This document shows positions 4,874-6,284 of a stretch of 6,284 nt of DNA, piece after piece. How positions within the stretch are numbered: position 1 is the stretch's first letter; each line of letters opens with the position of its first letter. The notes beneath the pieces were generated by a model, which was not told the origin of the DNA, searched no databases, and saw nothing but the letters and a program-made list of their open reading frames with translations. The translations under genes were made by a program, and so were the position numbers. This DNA is from Thermoplasmata archaeon (GTDB lineage Archaea > Thermoplasmatota > E2 > DHVEG-1 > B18-G2): assembly GCA_021161685.1 (NCBI GenBank), contig JAGHAD010000017.1, positions 1 to 6,284 of the forward strand. The letters run 5' to 3'.

Positions 4874-6165
4874 TGAAACCCGTACTCCAAGTTGCACTAG
4901 ATCTGATTAATGCCCATAGAGCCTTGCAGATAGCTAGGGAAGCGGTTTTGGGAGGAGCAGACTGGATAGAAGCTGGAACTCCTCTTATCAAAAGCGAGGG
5001 TTTGGAAATAGTAAGGGTATTAAAGCAAGAATTTTCAGACAAAACCATAGTTGCAGATATGAAAACAATGGATACTGGAGCATTAGAAACTGAAATGGCT
5101 TCGAGAGCTGGGGCAGATGTGGTGTGCATCCTTGGCGTTGCCGACGACGAAACGATAAAGGAAGCGCTCAGAACTTCTAGGAGATTTGGAACAAAAGTGA
5201 TGGTGGATTTGATTGGAGTAAGGGACAAAGTGAAGAGGGCTAAAGAATTGGAGAGCATGGGTATAGATATAGTTTGTGTTCACGTTGGTATAGATGAGCA
5301 GATGAGGGGAGAGAATCCTATAGAGATAACCAGAGAAGTTTACGAAGAAGTTAGCATACCCGTTGCAATAGCTGGAGGAATAAATACAGAGCTAGCCCTC
5401 AAAGCTGTGGAAGCTGGAGCTAGCATAATCATAGTTGGTGGAGCCATCACAAAGTCACCAAACGTTGCAGAAGCTACGAGGAAATTGAAAAAGGTGATAA
5501 CGGAAAAAGCGAAAATAAGAACGGAGCTTTACAAAAAGTATAGTAAGGAAGAAATAAGGGAGGCTTTTTTGAGAGTTTCCACACCCAACATATCTGATGC
5601 GATGCACAAGGGAGGAGCCATGCAAGGAATAAGACCAATAAAGCCCGGTTTTCACATGGTTGGGAGAGCTTTAACTGTAAGTACAATAGATGGAGATTGG
5701 GCTAAACCAATCGAAGCCATAGATAGGGCTGAGCCCGGGGATGTTCTCGTGATAGATGCCGGAAGGGGAAACAAGGCCGTATGGGGTGAGCTCGCCACAT
5801 GGAGTGCAAAAATTAAGGGGCTTGCTGGCGTTGTTATCGATGGTGCGGTTAGAGATCTGGACGATTTGCTGAAACTGGATTTTCCAATATTCTGCAGAAA
5901 CTTTTCTTCAAGTGCTGGGGATCCGAAGGGATTTGGAGAGATAGGGTCTGAAATCAAATGTGGTGGGGTTACGGTAAGGACTGGAGACTGGATTATTGGA
6001 GATGATTCTGGTGTGGTTGTTGTTCCTCAAGAGATAGCCCAAGAAATAGCTAACAGATCTTTGGATGTTAAGGAGCATGAAGACAGGATAAGGGAAGAAA
6101 TCAAGAGGGGAAGTTCCCTGGGCAAGGTTCTAAAAGTGAAAAAATGGGAAAGGGTGATAGGTTAA
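4873..6165 (+). CDS. hps: 3-hexulose-6-phosphate synthase fused to RraA-like domain
   Basis: A 430-residue two-domain protein of a type known from archaea. Residues 1-210 are a TIM-barrel 3-hexulose-6-phosphate synthase (EC 4.1.2.43): L-Q-V-A-L-D with Asp10, I-E-A-G-T-P-L-I-K with Glu33, the D-M-K-T-M-D signature (Asp62, Lys64, Asp67), V-D-L-I-G-V-R-D, His137, and the phosphate-binding A-G-G-I-N (167-171) and V-G-G-A-I-T (188-193). HPS joins formaldehyde and ribulose 5-phosphate. In many archaea it is thought to run in reverse to supply pentose phosphates. Residues about 225-420 are RraA-like: S-T-P-N-I-S-D-A, W-G-E-L-A-T (304-309), D-G-A-V-R-D with Arg327 and Asp328, and G-D-D-S-G-V-V-V-V-P. 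The Arg-Asp pair is the one used by related class II pyruvate aldolases. The 'ribonuclease regulator' label comes from E. coli RraA, which acts on RNase E, and is doubtful here. The start has a TATA box but no ribosome binding site. No phospho-hexuloisomerase gene is in view. Confidence 0.93.
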   Translation: MKPVLQVALDLINAHRALQIAREAVLGGADWIEAGTPLIKSEGLEIVRVLKQEFSDKTIVADMKTMDTGALETEMASRAGADVVCILGVADDETIKEALRTSRRFGTKVMVDLIGVRDKVKRAKELESMGIDIVCVHVGIDEQMRGENPIEITREVYEEVSIPVAIAGGINTELALKAVEAGASIIIVGGAITKSPNVAEATRKLKKVITEKAKIRTELYKKYSKEEIREAFLRVSTPNISDAMHKGGAMQGIRPIKPGFHMVGRALTVSTIDGDWAKPIEAIDRAEPGDVLVIDAGRGNKAVWGELATWSAKIKGLAGVVIDGAVRDLDDLLKLDFPIFCRNFSSSAGDPKGFGEIGSEIKCGGVTVRTGDWIIGDDSGVVVVPQEIAQEIANRSLDVKEHEDRIREEIKRGSSLGKVLKVKKWERVIG

Positions 6166-6171
6166 GAATTT

Positions 6172-6200
6172 CGATGAGATTTGCTCCATCGGTAATTTTT
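6172..6200 (+). terminator. Hairpin plus T-run after HPS-RraA
   Basis: Seven bases after the stop, CGATG at 6172-6176 pairs with CATCG at 6187-6191. The stem can be extended by AG/CT across one bulged C, leaving a loop of about five bases. Five T residues follow at 6196-6200. The stem is modest, but the position directly after a stop and the T-run make it a fair terminator candidate. Confidence 0.4.
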
Positions 6201-6284
6201 CGTGTCTATGTTCACACTTTCCAAGATGGTATTGTATAGAGGGGTACTGCGAAGTTAATTGTGGATGAATAAGGTAGATATACC
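6201..6284. other. Right-hand intergenic end of window
   Basis: No gene can be supported here. An ATG at 6265 opens six codons (M-N-K-V-D-I) to the window edge and has a TATA-like TTGTATAGA near 6231-6239, so it could be the start of the next plus-strand gene, but too little of it is visible to call. Confidence 0.3.

Noticed and set aside
4869..5957. Minus-strand frames opposite HPS-RraA (4869-5258, 5083-5283, 5455-5655, 5474-5686, 5652-5957)
   Set aside because: All are opposite a complete 430-residue protein with motifs along its whole length.
6265..6284. Possible start of a further plus-strand gene (ATG at 6265)
   Set aside because: Only six codons are visible and there is no ribosome binding site.
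6117..6284. Minus-strand open frame entering from the right edge and ending inside the HPS-RraA 3' end
   Set aside because: The translation is rich in His, Pro, Phe and Tyr, unlike the Lys/Glu/Ile-rich proteins here, and it overlaps a real gene.
1..6284. tRNA genes, CRISPR repeats, insertion sequences
   Set aside because: I read for T-loop-like GGTTC-AATCC, spaced direct repeats and transposase motifs on both strands and found none.

Overview
The window looks like chromosomal DNA from a thermophilic euryarchaeon. The evidence is a DUF211 gene (an essentially archaeal family), a KptA/Tpt1 RNA 2'-phosphotransferase, a hexulose-phosphate synthase-RraA fusion of the length seen in archaea, TATA-type boxes about 25 bp upstream of inferred transcript starts, a mix of leaderless and Shine-Dalgarno-led genes, AGA/AGG- and ATA-rich codon use, and Lys/Glu/Ile-rich proteins. 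An Archaeoglobales-like organism is a reasonable guess, but the sequence does not prove it.

Layout. Positions 1-2282 (minus) hold the first 760 codons of a large secreted protein that runs off the left edge. It has a signal peptide and about nine tandem Ig-like/carboxypeptidase-regulatory-like units. Just upstream, 27 bp away on the same strand, is the DUF211 gene (2310-2600), probably its operon partner. DUF211 is divergent from metK (2699-3853, plus), an S-adenosylmethionine synthetase of the bacterial type, which is unusual for an archaeon. The 98 bp between these two start codons carries two opposed TATA boxes and an exact 10-bp inverted repeat that touches both promoters. metK collides tail to tail with kptA (3834-4367, minus); the coding regions overlap by 20 bp. 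kptA is divergent from a stand-alone receiver-domain response regulator (4442-4831, plus), and one symmetric AT box could serve both. Last is a 430-residue HPS-RraA fusion (4873-6165, plus), with its own TATA box and an apparently leaderless start, followed by a small hairpin plus T-run.

The genes do not form one pathway. They are short, independently promoted units: SAM supply (metK), RNA end repair or RNA modification chemistry (kptA), signalling (receiver), and ribulose-5-phosphate/formaldehyde metabolism (HPS-RraA), next to an envelope or extracellular protein module. I saw no tRNA, rRNA, CRISPR array, insertion sequence or integrase. The most interesting points are the bacterial-type MetK with archaeal expression signals, the inverted repeat linking the DUF211 and metK promoters, and the tandem-repeat surface protein paired with DUF211. 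None of these by itself establishes a new system.
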